The notes: generated by a model not told the origin, from the sequence alone. Shown: positions 32,891 to 44,055, counted from the stretch's first letter. The stretch is DNA of 64,000 nucleotides from Carettochelys insculpta (GCF_033958435.1 NC_134137.1:239180501-239244500), one strand, 5' to 3'. Translations and numbers: made by a program.

Positions 32891-34136
32891 CCTGCAGCAC
32901 TGAGAAGAGGGCAGGCTTAATTGAAGCCAATTAATCAGTTTTTGTTAGTAATTATACATTGGTAGCACTTGCTATGCTAATGAGACTGGCTTAGCAATTA
33001 AGAAGAATATCAGAGGGAGGACCAAGGCACTCAGAGGGAAGCTCAGAATCAGAGGTCAGGGTAGCCAGACATTCAGTTTTTAATTGGACATTCTGAGCAA
33101 AAATGGACCCTGGTGACTCCAATCAGCACAGCTGAACAGGCCATTCTAGGTGGCCCCAGTGATCTTGCATGGTTTCCAGCAGTGGCCTCCATGTCCCTCT
33201 GGTTTCTAGGCACAGGAGCAGATAAGGGCTCCATGCACTGCACCTGCCCAACATGCCACGTCTGCCACTTTATTGGCTGGGGACTGCAGCCAATGGGAGC
33301 AGTGGGAGTGGCACCAGTGGACGGGGGCAGTGTATAGAGCCCAGGGCTAATCCTGTATCTAAGGGCCAAAGGGACATTCTGATCCCCTCTGGGAGCTGCC
33401 TGAGGTAACCATGCCTGGATCCAGCATCCCGCCCCCCTTTTCCAGCCCTTAGCTCCCTTCTGTACTCCAAATTCCCCAGTTCCAGCTTGAAACACCCTTC
33501 AGTAGTCCGAACTTCTCAGTCTTAGCCCAAGGCCTGTGCCTCCTTCCACACGCTGAACCGCTCAGCCCCACACCTCAGCCCAGAGCCCCTCCTGCCAGAC
33601 CTACCAAAGGAAGCAGCAAAGAAGGAAGCTGCCCCAGGACCAGCAATTCAAAAAGGCCTGGGGCTCCTGGCCATGGCATTGGCTGGAACCCCGGGCAGAA
33701 CTGAAGGGGTAGCTGCAGGAAGCTAGCCCCCATTCCCTGCCCTTCTGTCCGAGGCCTTAACCCCTTCCAGAGGTGTGCAACCAGCACCTACCCCAACTTG
33801 CCCAGGGGCTCAGCAGTTCTGTCGCCCCTCTTCCTCCACTACTTGCTGTCCAAACCCCTCATCCCCAGCCCTGGGAAAATGAGGGAGGCAGGGTGGGAAA
33901 AAGCAAGACATGAAGAGAGGAGCAAGGGTTTTGGTCCTCTGGAATCAGAAATTTGGCAGCCCTATCAGAGGATGAGCCTGAAAAGACTATAGAAGGCTCT
34001 TTGGAGTCTTCTACTGTAAGACTGCGATACACCCTGATTCAGTTTCTCAGTGAAGAATCGATGCACACATGCTCTGGTGTGTGTTTGTGGTTGAGACCAA
34101 GAAATAGGCCAAGCAGTGTGGCACACTAGCTAACAG
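32891..34136. other. unidentified 1.2-kb block between two CR1 parts
   Basis: The block is GC-rich from 33100 to 33950. CCCAGCC-type words around 33480-33600 resemble GC-rich patches elsewhere in the window. The minus frame 33073-33495 has 140 codons and no motif. Similar CACATTAGTAAC and CACATTAACAGG words at the two boundaries could be a diverged target duplication, but the family of the putative insert is unknown. Confidence 0.4.
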
Positions 34137-34215
34137 TGGAGGCATTCACTGTCAGACACATTAACAGGAGTGTTGTATTTAAGGGATAGGATATAGTTGT
34201 CCTGCTCTGTCTGAC
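34137..34215 (+). mobile_element. short CR1 fragment, plus strand
   Basis: ACACATTAACAGGAGTGTTG, then a TTTAAGGGATAGGATATAG decayed stretch and TTGTCCTGCTCTG follow the CR1 region that comes next after the end of the 31999-32890 copy (the INRSVV-like coding region). It is best read as the continuation of that copy. Confidence 0.6.
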
Positions 34216-34322
34216 AATTTTTGGCATGTGATGGAGGAATCAGTTTCTGAAGTGAAAATGCTGTCTTACCTAGATTCATCACTAGCCCACTGATCTTATA
34301 GCCCAGCCTTTTCTCCTCTGGA

Positions 34323-34673
34323 TGCCTGAGGTACACCCTTTGCATCAAATGGCAAGACTTTGTCACAAATGAGGAGCTCTGGAACAAAGCAAGACAAAAA
34401 CCACTTGATGCTCAAATCAAGGGAAGAAAGTGCGGATGTCTAGGCCACAATCTCAGAAAACCATCATCCAGTATAGTCTGTCAAGCTTTCAACTGGAACC
34501 TGCAAAGAATATGCAAAAGAGGAAGACCTCAGACAATGTGGAGTAGATCTACTGAGATTGAAGGACAGCAACTGAGATATGCCTGGAGTCAGCTAGAAGT
34601 TTTGTCCCAAGGCAGAGTGAAGTGGAGCAGGCTTGTAGATGACCTATGCATCACTTGGAGTCCATGGGTTTAA
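34323..34673 (+). pseudogene. C-terminal tail of a second LINE family (RTE-like?)
   Basis: The plus-strand frame without a start codon runs 116 codons to a TAA at 34671. It reads in order CLRYTLCIKWQDFVTNEELW, a QIKGRKCGCLGHNLRKP segment (usual form KWRWLGHTLRKP), NWNLQRICKRGRPQTMW (usual NPQGKRKRGRPRxTW), then EVLSQGRVKWSRLVDDLC. This order of TNEELW, LGHxLRK, KRGRPxxTW and a closing W..LV..LC is typical of the tail that follows the RT in several non-LTR retrotransposon families. The family is uncertain: RTE-like is my best guess. Key Trp residues are changed to Cys, and the RT is missing. Confidence 0.7.
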
Positions 34674-35209
34674 GTCCCTTTCTCCTCTTGCATTTATGGT
34701 GGCATTAACATCATATTTTCCCCATACACCTTTCTTACTTTTTATTTCTTTTGATGCATACATTTCTCTGTGGGCATAATCATAATAATTTTCTATTTGT
34801 ATTGCAGTAGCACTTAGGAACCCAACTTCAGGACCACATTGTGTTAGACATTGTACAAACACAGTAAAAAGCTGGGTCCCAAAGTGCACATCATACTTCC
34901 TTTCTCCTAAACTTGTTTGCCTGGTCCGGGGGCCTGCGACCAAAATAACAAGAGACCTTTTTTTTCAAATTCAGTTACAAAACCAATACTTCAAGAGCTG
35001 CAATGCATGTGAATGTGAGACGGTCCTTAATAAATAATGTCGAACCGTACATTTTGTAACCCCTATTTTAAGAGCAGCGCACACACATTGATTTGTAGCA
35101 GTTAGAAAGCTTGTTTCTTTCACACCTGGCTGGAAGAGCAATTGAGGACAATGAAAACACTGCGCCTGGGTTTAGGCTTTTAAGCAGGAAGGAGCAATGT
35201 TCATATCAA
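34674..35209. other. no gene recognised
   Basis: AT-rich unassigned sequence of about 530 bp. Confidence 0.5.
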
Positions 35210-35480
35210 CCCTTCATGCCTCCCCAACCCCATTCCCAGGGTCTACCTTCCTCTGCCCCCAAACCCACCCCACATCTCCAGGCTTTACCCACCTCAGCCC
35301 CCACCTCCAAAATCCACCCCTCTATCCCCAAGCTTTACCTCCCATCCCACAAACCCACCTCACCAATTCCCAGGCTTAACGCCTGTCAGCCCCAAGCCTG
35401 CCATGCCATCCCAAAGCCTAACCCCTTTCAACCTCAACGTCCCCATCTCCAGGATTAAACCACCTCAACCCGAAACCAGC
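35210..35480. repeat. C-rich degenerate minisatellite
   Basis: Variants of CCCCAAGCTTTACC, CCCAGGCTTAAC and CACCTCAGCCCC recur at about 35-45 bp spacing. The Pro/Ser/His frames on the plus strand (up to 115 codons) arise from this repeat. A similar C-rich block occupies 46680-46960. Confidence 0.65.
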
Positions 35481-35652
35481 CCCTGGGAATAACCCATCTG
35501 TGGCACTGGTGGGGAGTCTATGACTGACAGCCACATGCGCCCAGTAGGACGAAGGCTGGCATGAAGGTGTTCTGCTGGTGGGAGTGAGCTGAGCCATGCC
35601 CACCAGAGGGGTGTGGCTGCTCAGGTAGCGGGGTGCATGAGTGGCTCTCTGT

Positions 35653-35782
35653 GGCTCCCTGCCCTGCTGCTGCTGAAATAATGGAACTAAATTCAGTTGG
35701 TTTAATGGCTGGATCCCTCCTGCTGGCCGTTAAACCAATTCAATTTAATTCTACTCTTTCAGTGGTGGCAGGGCAGAGAGCT
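35653..35782. mobile_element. foldback-like inverted repeat element core
   Basis: 35653-35708 and 35727-35782 are imperfect reverse complements of about 55 bp (CTCCCTGCCCTGC against GCAGGGCAGAGAG, and TTGGTTTAA against TTAAACCAA) around an 18-bp loop. Outside this core GGCTCCTTAAAGAGCCACAT and CATTGCTGACCCCTGG at 35820-35880 resemble the end of a hAT-type MITE in reverse orientation, so the core may be the middle of a longer foldback transposon from about 35510 to 35880. Confidence 0.6.
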
Positions 35783-36089
35783 GCAGATGAGTCAGTAGCA
35801 GCAGCATCCGGAGCTACAAATGGCTCCTTAAAGAGCCACATGTGCCTTCCCAGCCCCACATTGCTGACCCCTGGCCTGGTCTATTTACTCTGTAAACAGC
35901 TTGTGGCAGGGAATGCCCCGAAATGATTCATGTACAGGGTTTAGCATAATGGTGTCCTGATCTCAGTTGAGGATTCTTGACTTTATGATCAACATCAATG
36001 ATGGATGCAACTCTATTCATGCCATTAGGAACTGTTAGATTGTCATGATGCTACAAGGTCGCAGAAAGATATTCAAACTGATTCACTAC

Positions 36090-36275
36090 AACTGTGGTTC
36101 TCAACCAGGGTACATATGTCCTTGGAGGTACTCAGAGGTCTTCTGAAGGGCATGTCAACTCATCTAGATATTCACCTCATTTTAAAGCTGGCTATAGAGA
36201 AAAATTATTAGAGAAGTCAGCACAAACTAAAATTTCTTGTTTATTCTGCTCTATATACTATATTCACTCACGAAC
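36090..36275 (+). mobile_element. hAT-like MITE, left part only
   Basis: ACTGTGGTTCTCAACCAGGG is a widespread hAT-type terminal sequence. It is followed by GGTACTCAGAGGTCTTCTG, CATGTCAACTCATCTAGATA and CTGCTCTATATACTATATTC. The right end with its inverse TIR is not visible downstream, so the copy is truncated. Confidence 0.6.
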
Positions 36276-36669
36276 ATCCTAACAATTCAAATGCTCTGCT
36301 GAACCAGGGCCCAGTTAGGAGGGAGGGGAGAAAGAAAATTAACTAAGTATCACAGCAGAATCAAAAATCAGTAACATAGAGCTTCATACATTCTCTGATC
36401 TGAGTGCTGAGTTTTTGTCAATTTGGTCAAAAGCATTTTCAACAGGATTTTTAACCAGGGCTTAATTATAGAAAAGTGTCTGTGTAGGGGCCTGGTTCTT
36501 GTCTCACTTACACAGATATAAATCAAGAGAAGTTCTCTTGAAGCAAATGCAGTTACACAGTGTAAAGTCATGTAAGACAGACCTATAGCCACTGAGTTTA
36601 ATATAATCAGAGTCAACAGTGTATATCAAATTGGAATATGGTGTAAATGTTAACGGTGTGAGTAACCAA
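36276..36669. other. no gene recognised
   Basis: 394 bp of unassigned AT-rich sequence. Confidence 0.5.
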
Positions 36670-36862
36670 CCTTTAGAACAATTTACCAAGGGTAACAATA
36701 GATTATCCGTCAGTGAAAACTTTTAAATCAAGTTGGATGTTTCTTCTAAAAGACACATGCTCTAGGCATTACTTTAAGGGAGTTCTATGGCCTGTGCTGC
36801 ACAGCAGGTCAGACTAGAGATGATCAGAATTGTTCCTTCTGGCCTTGGAATATTAAAGGGTG
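36670..36862 (+). mobile_element. CR1 3' end, plus strand
   Basis: GAACAATTTACCAAGGGTAA, ATCAAGTTGGATGTTTCTTC, GGAGTTCTATGGCCTGTGCT, CAGGTCAGACTAGAGATGAT and CTTCTGGCCTTGGAATATT give the full 3' terminal pattern of a turtle CR1 subfamily. The coding region is lost except for the last residues. Confidence 0.85.
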
Positions 36863-37430
36863 TTTTCTGAAAACATACAGCACAATGGGTCTGACGTAAC
36901 AGCATGCGCACTTTCACAAACGTGACTTGGTGTGCCCCTGTCACAGGCTTTTCCATATGTCTGTCCTGGGAAGAATGATGCAGAGTGAGTGAAGTGATTC
37001 CTTTCTGTATACTCCGGGTGATAAAGGGTAATTTATGGTTGTCCCTGTTAAAGTGCACTGAGTGGGGAAATGGAGGTAAGGAGGCTTTTACCCTACCTTG
37101 TGCCCCATGCAAGGGGTAATGATAACATGGCTGCTTGTTCTTTCTGGACAAAATAAATAAATAAAAAAGCATGGATGAGTGTGGCAAAGGAAGAAGAGCA
37201 CTTGGGGCAGCCCTGTGCACCAGCAGGCCAGTCAATCTCCAAGAGTCTAGAGTTGCAGGGAGCACACACCACCATTTAAAAAGATGTAGGAACTGTTAGT
37301 CAAGAATGCACCCTCCCATGGCTCCAGGGGCATTTTCAGGTTGCCCACAACTTCAGTCAAAGTTAATAGGAGCTCTGGGTACTCAGCTTTTCTGAAAATC
37401 AGGGTGTATGTCTGTCTCATTCATGCACAC
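36863..37430. other. no gene recognised
   Basis: Unassigned. The 163-codon minus frame that spans 36774-37265 overlaps the CR1 end and has no motif. Confidence 0.5.
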
Positions 37431-38711
37431 CAGACCCTCGCTTTGCATAGACTCCACTTATGTGTTTTCATATTAATGAGAGTCAAGTTCAGGGGAACCC
37501 TACTTTCTAGTATCCCACATCTCCACTTACCCTGCTCTGTCGGCCAGCTCAGAGGCTCCTTAGGAGGCAGCTCCTGCCTTGAGGCTGCCCAGAACAGCAA
37601 CACTGGCTACGTCTACACGTGCAGCCAACATCGAAATAGCTTATTTCGATGTTGCGACATCGAAATAGTCTATTTCGATGAATAACGTCTACACGTCCTC
37701 CAGGGCCAGCAACGTCGATGTTCAACTTCGACGTTGCTCAGCCCAACATCGAAATAGGCGCAGCGAGGGAACGTCTACACGTCAAAGTAGCACACATCGA
37801 AATAGGGATGCCAGGCACAGCTGCAGACAGGGTCACAGGGCGGACTCAACAGCAAGCCGCTCCCTTAAAGGGCCCCTCCCAGACACAGTTGCACTAAACA
37901 ACACAAGATCCACAGAGCTGACAACTGGTTGCAGACCCTGTGCCTGCGGCATGGATCCCCAGCTGCCGCAGAAGCAGCCAGAAGCCCTGGGCTAAGGGCT
38001 GCTGCCCACGGTGACCGTAGAGCCCCGCAGGGGCTGGAGAGAGAGCATCTCTCAACCCCCCAGCTGATGGCCGCCATGGAGGACCCAGCAATTTCGACGT
38101 TGCGGGACACGGATCGTCTACACGGTCCCTACTTCGACGTTGAATGTCGAAGTAGGGCGCTATTCCTATCTCCTCATGAGGTTAGCGACTTCGACGTCTC
38201 GCCGCCTAACGTCGAAGTTAACTTCGAAATAGCGCCCAACGCGTGTAGACGCGACGGGCGCTATTTCGAAGTTGGTGCCGCTACTTCGAAGTAGCGTGCA
38301 CGTGTAGACGCAGCTACTGGGGCGGAGAGGGGCAGACAGGTCTAGAGTCACCCAGGGCCAAGCTGGGGAGTGGCTGGAGCAGCCTGGGGCTCCAGGGTCA
38401 TGTCTGGACCTGCCACTGCCTGAGTAGCCCCAGGGCCAAGCTGCGCCATGGCTAGGGGGTGGCAGAAGTGCCATGGCTACTCTGCAGGGCTGGCAGCTGG
38501 AGCAGGAGGAGCCGCATCCTGCCTCTAACCAAGTCCCCACCTGTCGCGGGGGGAGCCAGAGATGCTGGCTGAGGCAGCGGCTCCAGCTGCCCACTTCCCT
38601 CAGCCAGGGGAACTGGGGTGATATTTCCCCCACCCCACCCAATTTCAACAAAATTCTATTCGCGCGAAGGCTGCCCAGGACACAACCTCTGCGTTATCCG
38701 AGAGTTTACTG
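37431..38711. mobile_element. Tigger/mariner-like element hosting MITE copy 2
   Basis: The left end CAGACCCTCGCTTTGCATAG and the reverse-complemented right end CAGTAAACTCTCGGATAACG are diverged inverted repeats of the CAGTAGACCCTCG type. The right end is followed by TA, but the left flank has lost it. Without the 711-bp MITE the element would be about 570 bp. The right inner part is GC-rich (38330-38640). CpG-derived TG and CA positions in the left end point to age. No transposase is present. Confidence 0.5.
37605..38315 (+). mobile_element. Harbinger-type MITE copy 2, 711 bp, ACT duplication
   Basis: GGCTACGTCTACACGTGCAG on the left and reverse-complemented AGCTGCGTCTACACGTGCAC on the right, flanked by ACT on both sides (37602-37604, 38316-38318). 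It is almost identical to copy 3 at 41069 over the whole 711 bp and retains most CpG sites, which suggests a recent insertion. A 121-codon frame (37929-38294) is open but shows no known domain. It is inserted in a Tigger-like element. Confidence 0.92.
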
Positions 38712-40524
38712 TATACTTACTCCAGGCATGAGGTAATGGCACCTTAGGGCCTATCTGGATGAAGGGTACTCCAGAAAAGCTCATGAGCACGTCCTTTTAG
38801 TCAGAAAACATCTTATTGCTCCCACTGGACCCTAATCATTGCTCAGGCAGACTCCCAGCTCCAGCTCAAGAAAGCACAGAGGGAAAAATCGCAGGATCTC
38901 AAGATTTGGACCCCTGTGGGCATCTCTCTGCAGCCGAGTTCAGGTGTGAGAACTAGTCAGCACTCCCTCGTGCAGGGGGCCCAGGGACAAGGTGTGAGGG
39001 GGCTCTAGAAGGTGTGGGCCAAGGGCAGAAGGGGCAGCACTTAGGGCAGTCAGCCTGGGTGTGGGGGGGCAGGCTCATTCAGAGCCGCTTATGGAGCAGC
39101 AGCACAGGGCTCTGTGGCATTTCAAAGGGACCAAGAGCAACTGCCCCCTTTGCCCAGCCCACATTGGTGGGCCTGCCTTGTGGTAATCAGGTGGCACTTT
39201 CTGCCTGTGTGACATTGACAGTCACACTTAGGGTGGCAGATGAAAGAGGAGAACCAAGAAGGGGTCAGGGAATTGTGTGACAGTTTTCTAAATCAGGCCT
39301 GAGCAGAGGTGTAGTGGCTAGTGAGAGTGGAATGCTCCCTCCCACTCAAGCTGCAAATTAAGGGAATGAATACGCTCGCTGACAGGGTGTTAGTGGTTGG
39401 ATTAAGGAAGGCTCTGGAGCCCTTCAGCTGCTGATTGGAACAGCTCAGAGGAGTCTGTGCTGAGACATGAAGGATGGTGCTGTCCGCAATGGACAGGATG
39501 CAAGACACCAGAACCTCATATTGCTCCACTGTTTTGGGGGAATTAGGTTACATTTCTGCAGATTGTTGTGTAATAGCCGCTACAGCAGAAGCAGAAATGC
39601 CACGTGTACAGGATACCTGAAACCTGGGGGTTTCTCTTGGGTGCGTGAATGCGATAATGTTATTCTTGTTGGTTATGGCCACTTACCTGCCTGAATAAAC
39701 AAAGATAACCTGTTTCCTGGCAAGGCATCTTTCACTAGCTACTGTTGTGTGTGGTATTTTTTGAAAACAAAGAAAAGAGCCCTTAGAAGGAGAGAAGCCT
39801 GGTTTTATAGGTGCAGTGGCTCCTTCACAAAGCACTGTGCTTTACTTTTGTGTGTCCTGGCAACAGATCAGATAAGACAAAACTGCTGAAGCTCTCACTG
39901 GATCAGAGTCAAGAAATGTGAATGACTCTTTGCTAAATCCCTTTGAAGGCATGTCAGGCTTTTGGGCCCTTCCTCCGCCCACCCCCATCTGCTGCAGTGT
40001 GTGGTAGGTAATGTATAAACATGTGTACATAAACACATCAGAAATAAACAGAATACCACTGCTAGTCACCCAGGGCAGGGGCACATTCAGACAAAGGCCC
40101 TCTTTAAACTACTTCAGCAGTGCAAATCTGTTGTCATTTTCACCCACTTTTAGGTTCCATTATTTTGCCACAGTGGGCCTGCCTGGCCTACTTTCACCTT
40201 CACAGCCACTGCAAGATCACTGACAACTTTTCTTTTCCATGTGTGTAACTTTGGCAGGACAGCCATCACCTTCCAAAAGTCATACAGTGAGTACCTCGAA
40301 TATATAAATAGCCCCTCTGTTTAAAGACTTTTGAAGGTGTTCATGGATTTTTATGTAACAAAAGAAACAGCTGGACAAAGACTTTTAGAGAGAAAGAGGG
40401 AGGAGGAGAGAGAGAAGTAATTTCAGGAAAGGAAGTATTGTGTGTTGAGATTTTAAAGTCTGCTTTCTAAAATAACTTCGAACATTCATGTTCCTTTTCA
40501 TAAGCTCCACTAATGTAAAACTGA
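38712..40524. other. no gene recognised
   Basis: 1.8 kb unassigned, moderately GC-rich until 39400. A CTGAATAAACAAAG word at about 39692 contains AATAAA and could mark an old LTR or transcript end, but no other landmark is visible. Confidence 0.45.
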
Positions 40525-40635
40525 AATAATATAAGAATATAAGAGCATAAGATGAACATACTGGGTCAGATCAAAGGTCCATCTAGCCCTGTATCCTGTC
40601 TGCCGACAAAGGCCAATGCCACATCCCCAGAACAG
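40525..40635 (-). mobile_element. CR1 3' end fragment, minus strand
   Basis: ATATAAGAGCATAAGATGAA, ACATACTGGGTCAGATCAAA, GGTCCATCTAGCCCTGTATC and CTGCCGACAAAGGCCAATGC on the plus strand are the inverse of the CR1 3' terminus seen at 28302. It breaks off at a poly-T run near 40655. Confidence 0.85.
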
Positions 40636-40836
40636 CCACGCAGCCTGACTGATTTTTTTTTTTTTTTGCGACCCATGACTACATGCTAATAAACATTGCA
40701 GTGTGGCCCAACTGGTCACACACCCTCGTCTGGCATGCATGAGTGGCAGGGAGCAAGATAACACCAATCCAACACCTCGGGCTGTCCATGTCTGGCTCAT
40801 GCACATTAAAACCCCCGCGGGGGCCTAAGGGAGGAC

Positions 40837-41068
40837 GGTGAAACCCACATGGGCTGAGGCGGAGAGGGGCACCTCCCTGGGGCAGCAGCAAGCAGGGAGC
40901 CAAGGGGGCAGAGTAAGGGGCAGAGGCGCGTGAAACAGTTATATGGGGAGGGTGCATGGGGGGTGCGGTGAAACCCAGGTGGGCTGAGGCAAGGGGGCAC
41001 CTGCCTGGGGTAGTGGTCGGTAGGGAGCCACAGGGCGTGGAGCAAGGAGCGCAAATCAGAGTAATATG
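40837..41068. repeat. two 130-bp tandem units; MITE inserted in the second
   Basis: GGTGAAACCCACATGGGCTG at 40837 recurs as GGTGAAACCCAGGTGGGCTG at 40967, and the following words (GGGGGCACCT.CCTGGGG, CAGGGAGCCA against TAGGGAGCCA) correspond. Unit 2 is cut at 41068 by MITE copy 3, and its continuation is visible after 41780. The same G-rich texture continues to about 42430. Confidence 0.7.
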
Positions 41069-41779
41069 GGCTACGTCTACACGTGCAGCCAACATCAAAA
41101 TAGCTTATTTCGATGTTGCGACATCGAAATAGTCTATTTCGATGAATAACGTCTACACGTCCTCCAGGGCCGGCAACGTCGATGTTCAACTTCGATGTTG
41201 CTCAGCCCAACATCGAAATAGGCGCAGCGAGGGAACGTCTACACGTCAAAGTAGCACACATCGAAATAAGGATGCCAGGCACAGCTGCAGACAGGGTCAC
41301 AGGGCGGACTCAACAGCAAGCCGCTCCCTTAAAGGGCCCCTCCCAGACACAGTTGCACTAAACAACACAAGATACACAGAGCTGACAACTGGTTGCAGAC
41401 CCTGTGCCTGCGGCATAGATCCCCAGCTGCCGCAGAAGCAGCCAGAAGCCCTGGGCTAAGGGCTGCTGCCCACGGTGACCATAGAGCCCCGCAGGGGCTG
41501 GAGAGAGAGCATCTCTCAACCCCCCAGCTGATGGCCGCCATGGAGGACCCAGCAATTTCGACGTTGCGGGACGCGGATCGTCTACACGGTCCCTACTTCG
41601 ACGTTGAACGTCGAAGTAGGGCGCTATTCCTATCTCCTCATGAGGTTAGCGACTTCGACGTCTCGCCGCCTAACGTCGAAGTTAACTTCGAAATAGCGCC
41701 CGACGCATGTAGCCGCGACGGGCGCTATTTCGAAGTTGGTGCCGCTACTTCGAAGTAGCGTGCACGTGTAGACGCAGCT
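41069..41779 (+). mobile_element. Harbinger-type MITE copy 3, 711 bp, ATG duplication
   Basis: The same ends and internal order as copy 2, with very few base differences. ATG flanks both sides (41066-41068, 41780-41782). The corresponding place in the preceding tandem unit (40941-40950, ATATGGGGAG) has a single ATG and serves as an empty site. A 121-codon frame (41393-41758) parallels that of copy 2. No transposase. Confidence 0.93.
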
Positions 41780-41782
41780 ATG

Positions 41783-42430
41783 GAGAGCAGGTACGTGGTG
41801 GGGGAGGGGGGACAGCGAGAGCCTCATGGGGCCTGGGTGTGTGTGCAAACTTCAAGGAGCCTGAGGGGCTGGTGCAGTGGGGGCTGCACTGCAATGAATG
41901 GCGGTAAAAGGAGGGCCGCACTGTAATGGGGGGCAGTGCAGGCTCAAGGGGCCATGGGGAGGTGCAATGGAGGCTGTACTGCAGTGGGGAACACAAGCCC
42001 CAAACAGCAGGAAGCGGGAAGAACACAGTGCAATGGGGGGTTGCTGTGCAAACCCCAGAACGTCAAAGAAGGAAGTGCAGAGAAATTGGTTGGCGGGGAA
42101 GTGCCGTGTAACCTGGAAGGATGGGGGTCTAAGGGGGGAGGGGATTGCAGAGTTTCTCCTTCGGTGGAACTGAAAGGAAATCTGCTTTTTCTGGACTTCA
42201 GACAGTCGCCACAGAAACTGTGAGATCCTGACCTGGTCTCTCTCCCCATCAGCCCTTCCCCTACTGGGGGCCACCCAGCGCCCCTTTCCTCTCTCCCTGC
42301 TTCCCCTGCGCAGGAGAACATGTTGGATTGTGATGTCTTCTAAGGCTCACTGAAAGCGGGTGGGGGAAAGGGGAATCTCTAACCTCCATCTGGGGCAAGA
42401 GGTTGCTCTTGAGGCAGGGGAGGGGTTCCA
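41783..42430. repeat. G-rich degenerate tandem repeats
   Basis: Words such as GCACTGTAATGGGGGGCAGT, GGGGCCATGGGGAGGTGCAA and GTACTGCAGTGGGGAACAC recur. Frames on both strands (up to 140 codons) overlap one another and show no domain. Confidence 0.5.
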
Positions 42431-43244
42431 CTGTGTTGTATCCACCCTGTACAAACGTGAGAGGGAAATACATAAAATCAGCCAAAGCATCGTTCAAACC
42501 TGGTCACAATGACTGACAAAGCAAACCCTGTACAGTGGAAATGTTCTGACTTAAGTACACCCTTAGTGACATAATATCAGGGTGTTCCAACAGGGAGCTG
42601 GTGGTGATCAGTTTCTCTCAACCCTAATCTTCATTTTCTGAGTCTGTACAGCTCCATTCCTCTCAGACATCGCTTCTTTAAATTCACTCTTGCTGCTGTT
42701 CCTTCCAGCCACAAATCTCAAAGCCCATTCATTCATTCATTCATTCATGTTGGTAACTCATAACTTTCCTGTGTGGTAGGTTATCCTTCTCTTTAGAGAT
42801 GATGAAACTGACAGCACAGAGAGCGCAGAGCTAGCCATAGAATGCAGGCGTCCTGACACCTGGCTTTGCATGTTCACTGCAAAATCATCTGTCCCTGGTT
42901 TCTTCGAGATCTTTTGGCTTTTCCGATTTGGCTTTTCTCCCTGTTCTGCTTTTATCATGAGTGTTTTCTATCTCTTTTGTCCCTCACTGCTAGGTGTGTT
43001 TTTTCTCAAATTTTACGAACCGTTAATAAAATTATTAAACAATAAAATTCATATTAAGTATTAAATTTGCTATTAAAATTATTGTATGATATTCAAACAA
43101 GACCTGAAAAATATAAAATATACCTAAAACATAATCTATACTAATAAATAATTATGACTTTCAGATACAAGTACATTTTTGTAGCCCTGAAAGTGATCAG
43201 TTTTTATTTGTGTGGCCCTCAGTAGGCTTTGTGTTTGACGTGCC
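42431..43244. other. no gene recognised; (CATT)n and possible hAT remnant
   Basis: A CATT microsatellite occupies 42726-42748. The AT-rich part from 43010 to 43235, ending TTTGTGTTTGACGTGCCTGC, resembles the right side of a hAT-type MITE, but the left end is not visible. Confidence 0.4.
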
Positions 43245-44055
43245 TGCCCCAGAGGGAGTGAACAGAACAGATAATCACAAAAGTGATCCCTCTCCGGTCA
43301 TCCATTTCCAGCCTCTGACAAACAGAGTCTAGGGACACCATTCTTACCATCCTGGCTAATAAGACCTAACCTCCATGCATTTATCTAGTTCTTTGTTAAT
43401 CCTGTTAAAATATTGCTCTTCACAATAACATCTGGCAAGGAGTTCCACAGGCCTCCTCTGTGCTGCATGAAGAAAAAATTTCCTTTTGTTAATTTTAAAT
43501 TTGCTACCCATTAATTTCCTTTGGTGACTCCTAGTTCTTGTGTTATGGGAATAAATACATAACTTTTCCTTATTCACTTTTTCCGCATCAGTCATGATTT
43601 TGTAAACCTCTATCAGATTCCCCCTTTTGTCTCCTTTTTTCTACGCTGAACAGTCCCTTTCTTTTTAATCTTTCTTCATATGGCACCCATTCCTAACTCC
43701 TAATCATTTTGTTGCCCTTTTCTGAACTTTTTCCAATGCTAATATATCATTTTTTGGAATGAGGCAACCACATCTGTATGCACTATTCAAGATGTGCGTG
43801 TACCATGGATTTATATAGAGGCAATAAGATATTCTCTGTCCTATTCTCTGTCCCTTTTAAAATTATTCCTAACATCGTTTGCTTTTTTGATTGTTGCAGC
43901 ACATTGAAAGGATGTTTTCAGAGAACTATCCACAATAACTCCAATATCACACTGTTGAGTAATTATAGCTAAATTTGTCCCCATCATTTTGTATGTATAG
44001 TTGGGATTATTTTTTCCAATATGCATTACTTTACATTTATCATTTTGTTGTTTAT
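43245..44055 (-). mobile_element. CR1 LINE 3' part, minus strand, decayed
   Basis: The plus strand gives the inverse of a CR1 3' UTR (CTCTGACAAACAGAGTCTAG) followed by the C-terminal coding part. Two frames survive: 43356-43595 (EKVNKEKLCIYSHNTRTRSH, QRKLMGSKFKINKRKFF) and 43841-44026 ([29 protein letters not shown]). It is the same subfamily as 28302-29250, more mutated. The terminal 100 bp or so of the 3' end are missing. Confidence 0.9.
43356..44026 (-). pseudogene. CR1 ORF2 C-terminal part, broken
   Basis: Two minus-strand frames of 61 and 79 codons, separated by about 240 bp of disrupted coding sequence, correspond to the first and last parts of the intact frame at 28495-29205. Examples are [15 protein letters not shown] against [15 protein letters not shown], and YSHNTRTRSHQRKLMGSKF against [19 protein letters not shown]. 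Intervening stops and frameshifts show that it is a pseudogene of the LINE. It gives a useful comparison for the age of the 28-kb copy. Confidence 0.88.

Noticed and set aside
39440..39760. Possible LTR or 3' UTR because of AATAAA near 39694
   Set aside because: A lone hexamer in AT-rich DNA is not evidence, and no coding region precedes it.
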